From the NCBI GenBank assembly GCA_022578965.1, contig MU400581.1:124001-188000 (forward strand): a stretch of DNA of 64,000 bases, given 5' to 3'. Every line of letters begins with the position of its first letter. Positions within the stretch are counted from its first letter, which is position 1. This document shows positions 1 to 11,401 of the stretch, piece after piece. The position numbers and the translations under genes are program-made. The stretch comes from Xylaria sp. FL1777 (Eukaryota; Ascomycota; Sordariomycetes; Xylariales; Xylariaceae). The notes beneath the pieces are model-generated. The model was not told where the DNA came from. It made no database searches and was given only the letters and a program-made list of their open reading frames with translations.

Positions 1-1
1 C

Positions 2-838
2 GGCGGGCCGGCCTTCACGGAACTCCTCCCGGCGCTCCTGGCCGACACAGAGCTACACGCGGCCATCCGCGCGCGTCCCAAGATCGTGGTCGGCTACTCC
101 GACATCACGGGCCTGCACTGGTTCCTGCACGCCACCACGGGCCTGCGCACGTTCTACGGGCCCGGCGCCATCCCCGAGCTGGGCGAGGCGGCGTCCCTCG
201 AGGACGCGGACTCGACGCTGGCCTTCTCGACGCGGAACCTCTTCCGCGCCATCGCGGGTCGCGAGGCCATCGTCGGCGAGGTCGAGCGCTCGCGCTTCTT
301 CGCCCCGGCTTGCGCCGCCCTGCTCCCCGGGAAGAAAGGCGCCGAGGACGAGGCCAACGAGCTCGTGCCTAGCGCCGGCTGGACCTGGATCCGCGCCGGC
401 AAGGGCGAGGGCCGCCTCTTCGGCGGCTGTCTCACCGTCATGGCGCGGCTGGCGGGGGTGCGCGCCGTGGTGCCGGATTGGCGGGGCCGCGTCGTCTTCT
501 TCGAGACCGCCGTCGGCGACGACCTCGTCTCGGGGAACCCCATCGCGCGCGTGCAGGCCGGCATCGCGGACCTGATCGCCCAGGGTGTGTTCGACGATGC
601 CAGGGGCTTGGTGGTGGGGCGGCCGTTCGGGTATCATACGCCCGAGATGCGGGAGCAGTATATCGGTGTCATTAGGGGCCTTCTGTGTGAGGGGCCCATG
701 GCGGAGAAGAAATTCCCCATCTTGTTTAATGTTGATTTCGGACACTCGTCGCCGCTGCTTACCCTTCCTTTCGATACTTTGGTTTCTCTGGATTCGGAGA
801 AAGATCAATTTGCTATATTGGAGTCTGCGGTGGTTTAG
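2..838 (+). CDS. LD-carboxypeptidase / MccF-like serine peptidase (S66), 5' partial
   Basis: The reading frame is open from base 2, so the start lies outside the window; the visible part is 278 residues and ends at the TAG at 836-838. The family (peptidase S66) cleaves amide bonds in muropeptides or microcin-like peptidyl-nucleotides using a Ser-Glu-His triad. Seen here: GYSDITGLH (near base 90), which carries the likely nucleophilic Ser; VVFFETAVGD (near 495), which fits the Glu region; and DFGHSSPLLTLP (near 735), which fits the His region. The first 700 bases are very GC-rich compared with the following intergenic DNA. No intron is seen in this part. Fungal S66 proteins are widespread, but their substrates are mostly unknown. 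The family call is fairly secure and the substrate is not. Confidence 0.85.
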   Translation, partial: GGPAFTELLPALLADTELHAAIRARPKIVVGYSDITGLHWFLHATTGLRTFYGPGAIPELGEAASLEDADSTLAFSTRNLFRAIAGREAIVGEVERSRFFAPACAALLPGKKGAEDEANELVPSAGWTWIRAGKGEGRLFGGCLTVMARLAGVRAVVPDWRGRVVFFETAVGDDLVSGNPIARVQAGIADLIAQGVFDDARGLVVGRPFGYHTPEMREQYIGVIRGLLCEGPMAEKKFPILFNVDFGHSSPLLTLPFDTLVSLDSEKDQFAILESAVV

Positions 839-1417
839 AAGACTGGATTTGCTGCTTGAGATGAATGGAAAAGCTTATGTTTCTGTCATTTTTCATGCTA
901 TTTATTCGCCAGTGAAGTCATCAATTTTGTGAGGTATCTTTTACTGATGGCCTAAGCTTCCTTTCTTCTCTGTCTGTTTTTGTAAGTGAGCCTTATCCAT
1001 CCGAAGTCAGCAACTACTCACCTTGCGTAAGTGTCCGTGCACTGACACCTAGTGCTTACGACAAATAATTCAGGGGTTATCAATAAAGAGATAGCCTCTC
1101 TGTATAGGTCCAAATATGTTGCGTTCGAAATCATTGCTGTCTTAGTTATTTATATAGACTAAATGTAAGAAGGTAGGTACCTAGGTAAGTCGTCGTATGA
1201 TTGACTTATTCATGGATTGTTTACTTAGACCCTTTTATATTGCTCTCCATCCTCCCCCTGTCCTAACTTAGCCCCAGCAGAAAATATGCCACGGCTTGTA
1301 ACTGGCTCTCTATACCTAATTCAGTATAATCCCAACGGGTCGCTACCGAACTAGGCTTTTTTACCTGCTGTTTCACACGCAATTCAACTTCAGCGAGATC
1401 TAGCACGAGAAGACCCC
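839..1417. other. Intergenic, AT-richer
   Basis: Downstream region of the S66 gene and upstream region of the 695-aa gene. No gene is supportable. A short run of TAGGTACCTAGGTAAG-type sequence lies near 1171-1187, one of several such runs in the window. Confidence 0.5.
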
Positions 1418-3505
1418 ATGCCTAATAAGGCTCTCACGGTATCTTCCCACCATCATCAACATGACGCGCTTGAACCAGTCCCCGATGCGGACGAGGAAAC
1501 AATCAAAGGGCTCTGGGCATGTGTTTCAGCATATCGGGCGAGTAAAGCTGGTATAGCGACAAGAACGCTAACGGTGAAGCCTGATGAAGCGGATGGCGGT
1601 GAGGAGCAAGGTGAAGACGAAGACGAAGACGAAGACGAGGATGAGGTCGACGATGAAGATGAGGAGGACGATCAAAACTCTATCGATCTGAGTCTTGTGG
1701 GTCTGGACCGCGATCCTCTCATACCGAGTTCCGCCCAAATAAATGAGGTCTGGAGTCGCGGCCGGGCGACTTGGATGGCCCTGGTCGCTAAAGCGGAGGA
1801 AGGCTGGCCTACTTGGCTCGTGGATCCCTCCATCATGTTAAAAGACATCCCTTCTCTTCCCCGGAAGATTCGTAAACACAGGTTAAGCGGACGGCCGGTC
1901 TGGCGTGTGCCAGACGTTAATCAAACAGCGAAGGAGGTTCGTGGCGCTGACAAATATTTTCCCCTTTCCATAGAGGCGCCCATTCAATGTCGCATGTGCG
2001 ACGAACCCTCATCCTCCGACAAGACCCGGACCCCGGAGCCCACTGCCCCCAGGGGGCTTGCTATTCTTGTCTTATGTTGGTCTTACATCCTTTCCGCGCG
2101 GCTACTCGAGCTCCAGGACAGGAGGATAAAATATTCTCGGAATTATCTGCAGCCCAAAGCTGATATAGATATCCGCCCTTCCCCAGGACAGGTTGTGCTC
2201 CATCTCCCTGCGGCTGCGTCTCCTCGTCTTGTTAGATGGCTTTGCGCCTTGCTCTCTCCCCAACCAGGCTGGGAGCCGGAAAACGACAATGAATTTCCGA
2301 TGTGGGCTGCATTCTGTTCTGGGGATGTAGGTTTCGTTATCTCTACGCCCACGGGCGGGTCTATGTCGATGAAGAAGGAACGGGCTCCGACTTCGAAAGA
2401 GGCCAGGGGACTTCTCGTGGAATTTTGTTGCCTCTACGGGCTGGGACCGAAGCTGCACGGCAAAACCGAGTTTATGTTACCCTACACGGCCGCCTTTCTA
2501 GCAGCGTTAGTGCTTCCGTATTATCAATACGTCCGACTCCAGCCACAGTTACCCGTTCCATTTCTAGCATATTCCGGCTATTATGGTCCTCCACAATATG
2601 ATATATATAAATCTGTGAAGCATTTATACGACGATATGCCTTATTATATGACGCTAAGCCTACACCCTCCCTCGATTAGCTCTATGATATGGAGTATTTT
2701 CTGGCAACCTAGTATCGAGTGCAATCTCGTGAGTCCGTGGCTAAGCTCTATTCTGAGCGTGATCCGGCCTATAATCGACGCTCGGGACTTCGGCCGACTC
2801 GCCAGGATTTTTGCGCACCGCCGCCCACGAGTGTCCTTGGTGTGGCTGGGCATCTTCCTTTTAGGCGATATCACCATACTCAGCCGGATGGTCAGATACC
2901 TCGAAACACTTGAGGAGGATGTCTGTCTGTACGGTATCGGGCTACCAGACCTCAGCGTTGCGGCCTGGACCGGTTCTCCTCTGTCATTCTGGGACGAGGC
3001 GGAAGATGGTGAGGCGCTGGCAACGGACGCAGATGCTAGAGCTACCTCGGTGTCGAGAGCCGAAGTCCTTCGTCGCCGCCTCAACTTCCGCCTCGGGGAT
3101 AACTACTCGACGCTGTTCGCCTGGCGACCATTCGGCTCTATTCCGGACAGGGACATCGAGCCAGACCTTCGAGAATACATGGACCAGAGGAACTTCCGCG
3201 AGTACGTGTATTGGACCTGGCTAGGTGTATCAGATACCACGCGTCACCAGGAGGGATTCCGGCGGGATACGGGAAGATTTATAGAAGACGTACCTGATAA
3301 CCTAGATCTACTCGACGCAGCCGTGGAAGATGCTGCCCTCGCGAAGCCACATAGTATTAAGAGGGCAGCTTCGAAACGAACTACTTTAGCCATGCTTGAT
3401 TTCAGCGTAGAAGATGTGCGGCACGATAGATCGTTAGACATTGCAGCCATACCAGGGCTAACAAAGAATCACGAGTGGCTTATTGGGTGGAGAGGGTTTG
3501 GATGA
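1418..3505 (+). CDS. Uncharacterised fungal protein with acidic tract, 695 aa
   Basis: A single uninterrupted frame of 695 codons, far longer than expected by chance. The ATG at 1418 follows an in-frame-poor AT-rich leader and starts MPNKALTVSSHHHQHD. Residues about 65-90 form an almost pure Asp/Glu run encoded by GAC/GAA/GAT repeats (about 1613-1672). A CxxC pair (CRMC) lies near residue 191. The section around residues 210-240 (LAILVLCWSYILSARLLELQ) resembles a stretch that I associate from memory with uncharacterised proteins of Sordariomycetes; that is recollection, not a search result. Hydrophobic stretches around residues 355-380 and 480-500 could be buried helices; there is no signal peptide. 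No catalytic motif is recognised and no function is proposed. Confidence 0.75.
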   Translation: MPNKALTVSSHHHQHDALEPVPDADEETIKGLWACVSAYRASKAGIATRTLTVKPDEADGGEEQGEDEDEDEDEDEVDDEDEEDDQNSIDLSLVGLDRDPLIPSSAQINEVWSRGRATWMALVAKAEEGWPTWLVDPSIMLKDIPSLPRKIRKHRLSGRPVWRVPDVNQTAKEVRGADKYFPLSIEAPIQCRMCDEPSSSDKTRTPEPTAPRGLAILVLCWSYILSARLLELQDRRIKYSRNYLQPKADIDIRPSPGQVVLHLPAAASPRLVRWLCALLSPQPGWEPENDNEFPMWAAFCSGDVGFVISTPTGGSMSMKKERAPTSKEARGLLVEFCCLYGLGPKLHGKTEFMLPYTAAFLAALVLPYYQYVRLQPQLPVPFLAYSGYYGPPQYDIYKSVKHLYDDMPYYMTLSLHPPSISSMIWSIFWQPSIECNLVSPWLSSILSVIRPIIDARDFGRLARIFAHRRPRVSLVWLGIFLLGDITILSRMVRYLETLEEDVCLYGIGLPDLSVAAWTGSPLSFWDEAEDGEALATDADARATSVSRAEVLRRRLNFRLGDNYSTLFAWRPFGSIPDRDIEPDLREYMDQRNFREYVYWTWLGVSDTTRHQEGFRRDTGRFIEDVPDNLDLLDAAVEDAALAKPHSIKRAASKRTTLAMLDFSVEDVRHDRSLDIAAIPGLTKNHEWLIGWRGFG

Positions 3506-4489
3506 CGAGTAACCCGCTTATGTAGGCCGATTCATACCGAGGCTGTTCATTTTTGAAGCGGCTTGGGCTTTGACCTATTCAAAGCTCACATGCTTCGAGC
3601 CAGCCCATTAATCTTTGACTTGAGGGCAGCCCCAGCTAGGATATAGAGAACTGTGTCTTACCCCCTATCTTGGAAGTCCGTAGAACCGCTACAGCTTTTT
3701 GGCACTACACTTTCTCAAAGTTCTTGACTGATTCCCTGTCGATGTTGCAACGGGGCACCCACGAATAAGTCCCGACTATGCACTTGAATAACATTTACCG
3801 CAGTAGGTACCAGATCAATCGAATTGTCAGTCATATCAAAGTAGTAACATGTGGGTATCTTTTCCGTCTCACCGGACGGCAATTCAATGTGGCCATTCCT
3901 AGCGAACTTTAGATACAATCGGAGTTTGAGATGTCAGACGGATTGGTACACTTCTGTTCAACGAATTGTGTGCGCTTTTTATCAGTGGTGAGTGAATATT
4001 TCGCCCATCACTACATAGAATGCAGCTTTCCTTGTAGATACTAAAGCGACGGTACTAGCTGTACCTAGTACATCCATCTACTTAGACGCTGCATTCAACA
4101 TCTATCCAATACACATACTGTGTGATCACTTACGCTTACACTCGGAAGGCGCGTCGAAGGCATAGACAAGGCCATGTATAGATACCTAGAGCGCAAGGAC
4201 CAGCTCCCATACCGATACCACCCCTTGTCAGCCCAACGCGGGGGGCATGTACCTACCTACGTCGTCGGTGCAACTCACAGTCACTGTACCAACAGTTACA
4301 TGTTCACTTCAAACGCCTACCTACATAGAACTTCTACTTCTTCCTTCCTACCTCCTACCTCCTACCTCTTACCTCCTACCTCCTGCCTCCTACTCCGTAA
4401 GCTCGTAGATACTTCAGCATTACTTCAACCTCTCTACATAGTCGGTGAGTTTAACCTCCAGCACGGCCCCGCGGCACCAATTCAGAATC
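3506..4489. other. Intergenic, with CT-rich pyrimidine tract before the zinc-finger gene
   Basis: No gene is supportable; the short minus-strand frame at 3715-3918 has no recognisable content. At about 4335-4395 there is a tandem-like CTACCTCCTAC pyrimidine tract, immediately upstream of the C2H2 gene and plausibly part of its promoter or 5' UTR. Confidence 0.5.
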
Positions 4490-5430
4490 ATGGGCTACGA
4501 TTTCGAGTGCGGCACATGTGGCAAAGTCTTTGAATCAGGATGGCGAGCTCGTGAAAACCACCTTCGTTCTACGGGTCATAGTGCCCCGGAATTCGAATGC
4601 AACAGATGTTCCCGCTACTTCGGCTCGGAAAGAGCGCGATTCCAACACATGGATGCCATGAACCATTTCGAGTGGGAATGCTCCATATGCGACGAGACAT
4701 GGCCGACAGACGGTCAACGAATCGAGCACGAGCACGATAACCACAATTACTGCAGTGAGTGTCAGAGGACCTTCATGAGCCATAACAACCTGAAGATGGT
4801 ACGCCTTCCTTCTCCCCGCTCCCTATATCGTATCTAATATAACTGAATCTCATTTTCAACAGCATCTGAATTCCCGTATCCACCGCAACTACCAGATCCA
4901 GTGTCCGTTCTGCAAGAAGAGCCATGCAACGGCCACTGGCCTCACATACCACGTAGAGTCTGGCTCCTGCCCGAATGCCGCTGGTTTGAACCGTGACACA
5001 CTCTACAAGTTCGTTCGCGACAAAGATCCTGGCGGTATTATCACCAAGAACCTAATCGATTGGCCCGGCTCATCACAGTACGAGGCCAGCGACCGTTCGT
5101 ACAATCCTGTGCGTCGGGGCTGGGAGTGCTATCTCTGCCATCGACTGTTTGGGCAATTGCAAAGTCTCAATCAGCATTTAAACTCTGCCGCTCGTAAGCG
5201 TCATGCTTCCCTCACCTTTACTAAGAAAAATGTAAGCTAACGGGCTATCGGCAGACAAGGAGGATTTGTATCGGTGCCCGGGACGATCCTGTGGGAAGGA
5301 GTTCCCAACGCTGGCCGGGTTGATAAATCACCTTGAGAGCGAGTCGTGTGGCTATACTCGCTTTGACCAAGTGCAGCACGGCATCAAAGGTGTAATAAGC
5401 AGCGATAGGTTGATTGCCTTCTACCCCTAA
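4490..5430 (+). CDS. C2H2 zinc-finger protein, 3 exons, 271 aa
   Basis: Exons 4490-4798, 4863-5193 and 5255-5430; introns of 64 and 61 bp, both GT..AG, the second with branch site GCTAAC at about 5235. The ATG at 4490 is chosen because the protein then begins MGYDFECGTCGKVF, directly with the first finger. C2H2-type modules follow one another: FECGTCGKVF..H..H, FECNRCSRYF..H..H, WECSICDETW..H..H, YCSECQRTF..H..H, IQCPFCKKS..H, WECYLCHRLF..H..H and YRCPGRSCGKEF..H. The second intron restores a continuous LNQHLNSAAHKEDLYRCPG, which is strong evidence for that join. The protein is likely nuclear and nucleic-acid binding; the target is unknown. Fungal proteins of this fingers-only design are common and mostly uncharacterised. 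Confidence 0.85.
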
Positions 5431-6910
5431 TCCTAAAGAAGCACAAGATACGACAGGTCGACGGCCTCAATAATCGGACTCCGATTAATCGATTGGGTCA
5501 GCCCAGTGACGTTACCACAAGTTACGTGTTTCTAGCGTCGAGAGACAGCGAGTTCATGAGCGGACAGACGGACCTTACACCCTGATGGCGAAATTGTCGT
5601 TATTAGTTGATGATTCATGGCTGAGGCTCTATGTAAGTGCTAACGGGGTGGTTTTCAATCTGTAAACTAAATAATCTTCAGAAGATTATGAATGCCTAGA
5701 AGATAGGTATTTATGTATGTTATGATGTGATGTACTAGTAAGAATTTATTTTCTGATCTTTCTCAATATCGCTGTTGGTTATTTCGGTGCAAATGGAGTG
5801 TTAATAGTCTTTCTCACCGCCCCAGCGACCCGGCAACGTCATACTTGAAATAAGATTTGCCGAACGCTCTAGGACAGACACGCTTCCCCTATGCTCAGCG
5901 GGACCTTGGGTGTGGATAGAGTAATGTGAGGTGACCGAACGTTAATGGCTTATCGGCATTATACCTCGCCACATCAGGCTTGAGAGCCGGACAGATAATA
6001 TGAGATTTACGCTCGGTTATCTTTCCATCAAGGGCTTCGGGGTGGCTAGATTCTGGAACGACCGTTGTATAACCTCAGGATGTGGTCCCTTGTTCTCGGA
6101 TGGGCGAGATCGAATGTGGCGCTAAAGAATCGGGACTTTAGTCAGCAGAGACGTTCTGAGCTGCTGTTGCATGGTTATTTTGCCTCCCTTTCTAGGGATA
6201 TAGTGCAAATGAACGATGTGGTTGCTATACCAGGGCTTCCCTGTTTAGAAACCTTGCGCACATATTTCAAAGTGTAGCTCCCTCAAATTTTCCTGACTTT
6301 GGCTCAGCTAAACATAAACAGAGGTATAATGGACTTTTCTAGTCACCAGCATCATCTAGGCCAAAGACTGAACGCGAATGAGGTTATAGGTATTATACTT
6401 GGTATTTTGCAGACGTAATATGTTCTGATCTAAGTGTATCAAAACTGTCATGAATTAACCTCTATTCTTTCTTGCCTTTTGCCATGTTTGTTCTGTCTCA
6501 TATATCTGCTTCTGCTTAACCTTGAGAATCAAAATCGAGGCCAGGGAAGACAATGCTCCGGGGGTTGTGTCTTGTTGCTATCTTGAACGGCTTCAATATG
6601 CTCTAGAGGTGTTGTACTCTTCAGAAGTAAAGAGAGGATGAAACTTTCAACTCTTGTTTTTTTGTCTGCTAGCTGTGCTGTGAGGAGTGATCCAGATTTA
6701 TGAGATAGCCGAAGGCAGCTCGCCAGAGGGAGTGCCTGAGCAGACATTACCGTCAGGGTGGTTATTTTCTGAATTTTATAGTGTAAGACGCCTCAATTCT
6801 TGCCTGGATTCCTTCCCCTCCCCTCGTTTTCTTTGAGAAGCCGTGGAGGGTCCAGTCGCACATCCTTTGTTTTAATTATGCGCCCGGAAAAAGGAGGATG
6901 AGGTGAAATA
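5431..6910. other. Intergenic, no gene supported
   Basis: AT-rich sequence downstream of the zinc-finger gene. Short frames at 6065-6277 (+) and 6529-6747 (-) have no domain or compositional support. Confidence 0.45.
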
Positions 6911-7207
6911 TCACTTGGTAGTACGCCTCCGTTTTTCGAGTTTTATCGTCTGGATTTTGTCCGTTGCCCATTCAATCCATTGTTCGGTCTGTTCTAGCAT
7001 CCTGACGTATTCTTTCTTGTCCTCCTTGCTCTCCTCCGTGCAGTAGTTGGCACGGAGTTTTTCGATCTGGTGCTCTATTGCGTTGATTATTTCCACCGCA
7101 GCTAGGATGAAGGATTCAAAGTCCCACGTCTGCCTGCTGGTACTCAATTCTTCGCACTTGTCTCCAAGCTCACACCAGTCCATGCAGATGTTCGTATCGA
7201 CTCCCAT
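6911..7207 (-). CDS. Possible small hypothetical protein, 98 aa
   Basis: A minus-strand frame begins MGVDTNICMDWCELGDKC and ends in a Lys/Arg-rich tail (KLEKRRRTTK). The middle is helix-forming and rich in Glu, Lys, Trp and Ile (EQTEQWIEWATDKIQ), a composition more protein-like than its shadow frames. There is no signal peptide, no recognised family and no flanking exon that I could join convincingly. It could be a real small protein, one exon of a longer gene, or chance. Confidence 0.3.
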   Translation of the reverse strand: MGVDTNICMDWCELGDKCEELSTSRQTWDFESFILAAVEIINAIEHQIEKLRANYCTEESKEDKKEYVRMLEQTEQWIEWATDKIQTIKLEKRRRTTK

Positions 7208-9305
7208 CTTGAGACTAGACCATAGACACTAGGTGCTGTTATGTTATGGTGGAGATATTGGCAATAAGAAGAATTGGTGAGTATTGTCTGGTGGGTTTGA
7301 AGAAGTAGTTGGTGTGTGGTATGGGAGATACATGAGAAGAAAAAAATTTATTCTCACCGAGGTTTCTGAATATACGTTGCTGTAGCCACCTGTGTTTAGC
7401 AAACTTTAATGCCAACAGCTGTAGGACAGGAAACCACATGCACGGAAGTAGCTGTGGCTTCAGCCGCCTCGAATTGCTTCCCTTACCTAGGTATGGGGAC
7501 CTGCCCTTCATGAGATAATGGAAGACATGGACTACATCCACCCCCAAGATGTGGCTACACAATGGACCTGATAGTGTATTTATGACAATGCCACATCCAT
7601 CATTGTGTGACACCTCTGCCATTGTTAGAAGATGCAATCATCATGTGTACCTAGGGAGGACTACCCACTAGACATGTTTGCAGAGCCTTCGCTCAATGAC
7701 AATTGTCACTAACTAATTACCCAGGACTACCTAGTTTGTTCACTTGCCATAGAAGAAGCAAGAGAGTCTTATAGTAATGCGCTTGCATAGTTATAAAGTT
7801 ATCACAACTGGTTCTCATTCTTTTTTTTTTGTTTTTTTTTAGATGGGATAGCTACTTCACCTGTCTACTTTAAACAAGTGTCCTTTCCTTAGACCTGTCT
7901 GACTTGATGAATACCATGGCATAAACCAGTGACAGCATGAACAGCTCTTTAATGTCAAAAATAACATATCATTTCTCCAAGGAGGATGTCGGCAGCCCCA
8001 CCTAGGTTGAAACTGTGCTTTGCATGGCTGATATGAATGTGTTAATATGTTCTGGGGAACATGGATTTGCAGAAATCATGTCGCACGTAAGATGTCGTGA
8101 TAATTTGCATGTCGGTGATCATTTATTGTTCCAGGCTCAATTTTTAGCTTGGCTTTACCAGAAGAGGCAAGCCAATTAAGCAAACCAATCATCTACTTCT
8201 GTCCCTGACACCCGGAACAGCCAGCCGTTCGTGTACTTTCCGAGGTATACGGAAAGAGCTGCTTATCGCACCCCAGAGCTGTTGGAGCTAATCCATGAAG
8301 CTTACTACCTACCTACGCAGTATGGTAGGTACCCACTAGTACATGTATGTACTGCGTAGGTACTGATCCATATACCAATTTGCCACTGGTCTTATCTTGG
8401 TTTTCTGTCTCAGTCAAGTGAGATCCAATTGAAGACAGTATCGGAGCTGAGCATCCAAGGTTATGCGTAAGTACTTCAGTATCTAGGTACCTACATCTTA
8501 AGATACTGCACTACCTAGGTACGGTATGTCCCTACTGTAAATCCTGAGTCTTGGACATCAGAATAGCGGGGTAAGGATTGGACTGGAAGAAGCTAATCAA
8601 TTGATAAGCTTCCTTGAACCAATCAAACCATACCTAGATAGGTACCTCGGTACTCGAGTTACACACAGTACTACATAGTACGGAGTACATAATACATATT
8701 CAGTGCTCAGATTTACAGCTCCGCCATTGATCTTATTGCATTAGCCTCACCGGGCTTTTGGAATTGCCCCGCTTGAATGCACTCGGTTGACCTTCCCGCA
8801 AAGGGAAGCTCCAGTATGAGCCAGGCATGATCCTTGCCCATCAACATACCGGGAGAACCGATGACGACGAGGTAAACAACGCACTACTACTGCGTACGGC
8901 CAGCGACGCAGCTACTTACTCAGTACTCAGTGCACTAGTATTTGCAAAAGGCAACCAGCTAGCAGTGCAGACGGCAGCAAGCGACAACTTCCAATTGGCT
9001 TAGAGTCGGTGAGCGCCAATGGGAGCCGTGCCCCCTGCCGGGCTTGCAGCTTGGCTGCAGGGATATCTTTCTATACGCAGTGCGCATACATGTACATGGT
9101 GTAGCCCTTTGCAGGCATCATAGCACGCGAGGAGCACGTCGAGCATCCGTCGATCCAACGAATAAGTACAAGTAGCTCGAGCGCTCCCCAGCTGCTGCTG
9201 CTGCTGCTGCTCTTTGTCCTCCTCTATCCTCCTTGTCCCTCGCCTCTTCTGTTCTGCTCGTCGCTGTCTGCACCGGCGAACGGTTGGGCTGACTCAATTG
9301 CAACA
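7208..9305. other. Intergenic with TAGGTACC-type palindromic runs
   Basis: No gene is supportable. A poly-T run lies at about 7821-7840. Between about 8300 and 8700 there are repeated self-complementary runs of the type ACCTACCTACGCAGTA / TACTGCGTAGGTA and ACCTAGGTACC. The last 150 bases form the promoter and leader of the sedolisin gene and include a CTG trinucleotide run at about 9191-9210. Confidence 0.55.
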
Positions 9306-11401
9306 ATGGTTGGTGCTACTGTCTTCTCCGCCGCCCTCGTTGCGGCCGCTCAGGTCGTCTTGGCAACTCCCGTCGCCCGCTCCGGCTACAGCTTGAAGGA
9401 CTCGCACCATGTCCCTCGAGGCTGGGCTAAGGTCAAGAGAGCGCCGGCCGACCATGTCCTCAATCTCCAGATTGGTCTCAAGCAGAGCAACTTTGCGGAG
9501 CTGGAGAAGCACCTGTACGAAGGTATGAGGATATATCCGTCTCCACTCGGCATTCGAATCGAGGTTGATTGGAGACGTTGGGGCCTTTTACTTTAGCTAA
9601 TAACAATGTCTAGTTTCGGACCCGGCTCATTCCAGATATGGACAGCACTTGTCTGCGGATGAAGTTGAAGAGCTTGTGAAGCCAACAAAAGAGACCTCGG
9701 ATCTTGTCCACGAGTGGCTAGGTGGCAATGGCATTGTGCCTTCGTCATATAATGCCGCAAAGGACTGGATTACCGTGACCTTACCCGTTGGTCAAATTGA
9801 AAAGCTCCTCGATACTGAGTACCACATCTTTGAGCACAAGGATGGCGCCAAAGTGGTGCGAGCGCCGTCGTGGTCCTTGCCTAACCATCTTCATGATCAC
9901 ATCGACACTATCCAGCCCACGAACTCATTCTTTCGCGCTCGCCACCAGGCCTCCGACGCCTTCGTAGATGATGGCATCCTCGCCGATCCTACCCTTAAGT
10001 CTTACCCAACCAACTCAGGAATCGGTGCCGTTTGCAACACTAGCTCTGTAACACCTCAGTGCTTTGAAACTCTATACAAAACGAAGGGTTACAAGGTTCG
10101 CACTCAATTGAATCTTCTTTATCTTCACGAATATCATGGGGGGAACTAACTTGAAACAGCCGCGGTCAACCCATATAAACAGCGTCGCCTTCACAAATTA
10201 CTTGGGCGAGCATCCTATTCGCACCGATGGCGAGCTGTTTCTCGAGAAATATAGGCCCGAATACGTCTCGGTAGCACGTACATTCCCTCAGTTGACTATT
10301 GCAGGTGGCCCTGGCGATGGGCCCATTACGGGCGATGAGAGTCAGGAGGCCAACCTAGATTTCCAAGCTATTACTGGTATCAATCCCCAAACACCCATTA
10401 TCAGCTTTTCGACTGGTGGTTCGCCCCCATTCAACCCATCGAATAGCACTCCCACCAACACTAATGAACCCTACCTCGTCTGGGTGAACTGGCTTCTTAG
10501 TCAGAAGTCTATTCCCCTGGTCATCTCCACCTCTTACGGCGATGACGAACAGACAGTGCCAGTTTCGTATGCTCGACGTGTGTGCCAACAGTTCGCACAA
10601 GTTGGTGTTCGTGGAACCTCGCTTCTTTTCTCTAGCGGCGACTCGGGTGTCGGTCCCTACGGCGAGTGCGTGAGCAACGATGGTAAAAACACTGACAAGT
10701 TCCTCCCCGATTTCCCACCGTCTTGTCCCTACGTTACTGCTGTTGGCGCGACCAAAAACTTCGAGCCTGAGGTTGTTGCCTATCGCCCCGCCTTCGTGGG
10801 TTCTGATGGTGTTGCTCATGGTAACTACACATCGGGTGGCGGCTTTAGCAACATCTTCGACATCCCATTCTACCAGCAGAAGGAGGTCACCAGCTACGTC
10901 AAGAACCTCAAGAAAAAGTACGATGGCTGGTTTAACCCTCATGGCCGGGCATACCCAGATCTCAGTGGTCAAGGATTATACTTTAGCTACTGGTCAGTCA
11001 TTATTTCCCCCTTTTGGCAGGTTTTGGGCCTCATTGCCCCTGCATGCTCCCGAAACATAAACTGGAATCTTACTCTTTTCAGTAATTGCTAACTCCAGCG
11101 TGTAAACAGGTATAACGGCACACCAGGTGTTATCAGCGGGACATCCGCGAGCACGCCTCTCGTGAGCGGTATCATCAGTCTCGTCAATGATGCTCTTTTA
11201 GCATCTGGTAAGAGCCCGCTAGGATTCTTGAACCCCTGGCTCTACTCCGTCGCCTACAAGGGGTTAAATGATATTACGAGCGGCAGTGCGGTTGGCTGCG
11301 GCGTCGATGGTTTCCCAGCCGTCCAAGGCTGGGATCCCGTCACTGGTCTAGGCACACCTGACTTCCCTCAGCTTGTCAAGCTTGCTGGTGGCAAACTATA
11401 G
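9306..11401 (+). CDS. Secreted sedolisin-family serine-carboxyl peptidase (S53, tripeptidyl-peptidase type), 4 exons, 607 aa
   Basis: Exons 9306-9522, 9614-10095, 10160-10992 and 11110-11401; introns of 91, 64 and 117 bp, with branch sites AACTAAC (about 10144) and GCTAAC (about 11090). The product removes tripeptides or cleaves internally at acid pH outside the cell or in vacuoles. Residues 1-20 are a signal peptide (hydrophobic, ending AAAQVVLATPVA). Residues about 45-190 are the pro-kumamolisin activation domain (NLQIGLKQSNFAELEKHLYE, DPAHSRYGQHLS). The catalytic core shows EANLD (Glu296, Asp300), SSGDSGVG (oxyanion Asp region) and SGTSASTP (Ser523), with a Ca-site-like GWDPVTGLGTPDF near the C-terminus. 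Length and domain order are normal for the family. All splice joins keep phase and restore family motifs (YFSYWYNGTPG). Confidence 0.95.

Noticed and set aside
53..808. Long minus-strand open frame opposite the S66 peptidase
   Set aside because: A GC-rich shadow frame; the plus strand has clear family motifs.
9181..9215. CTG-repeat as coding polyleucine
   Set aside because: It lies in the leader of the sedolisin gene; no supported start codon uses it.
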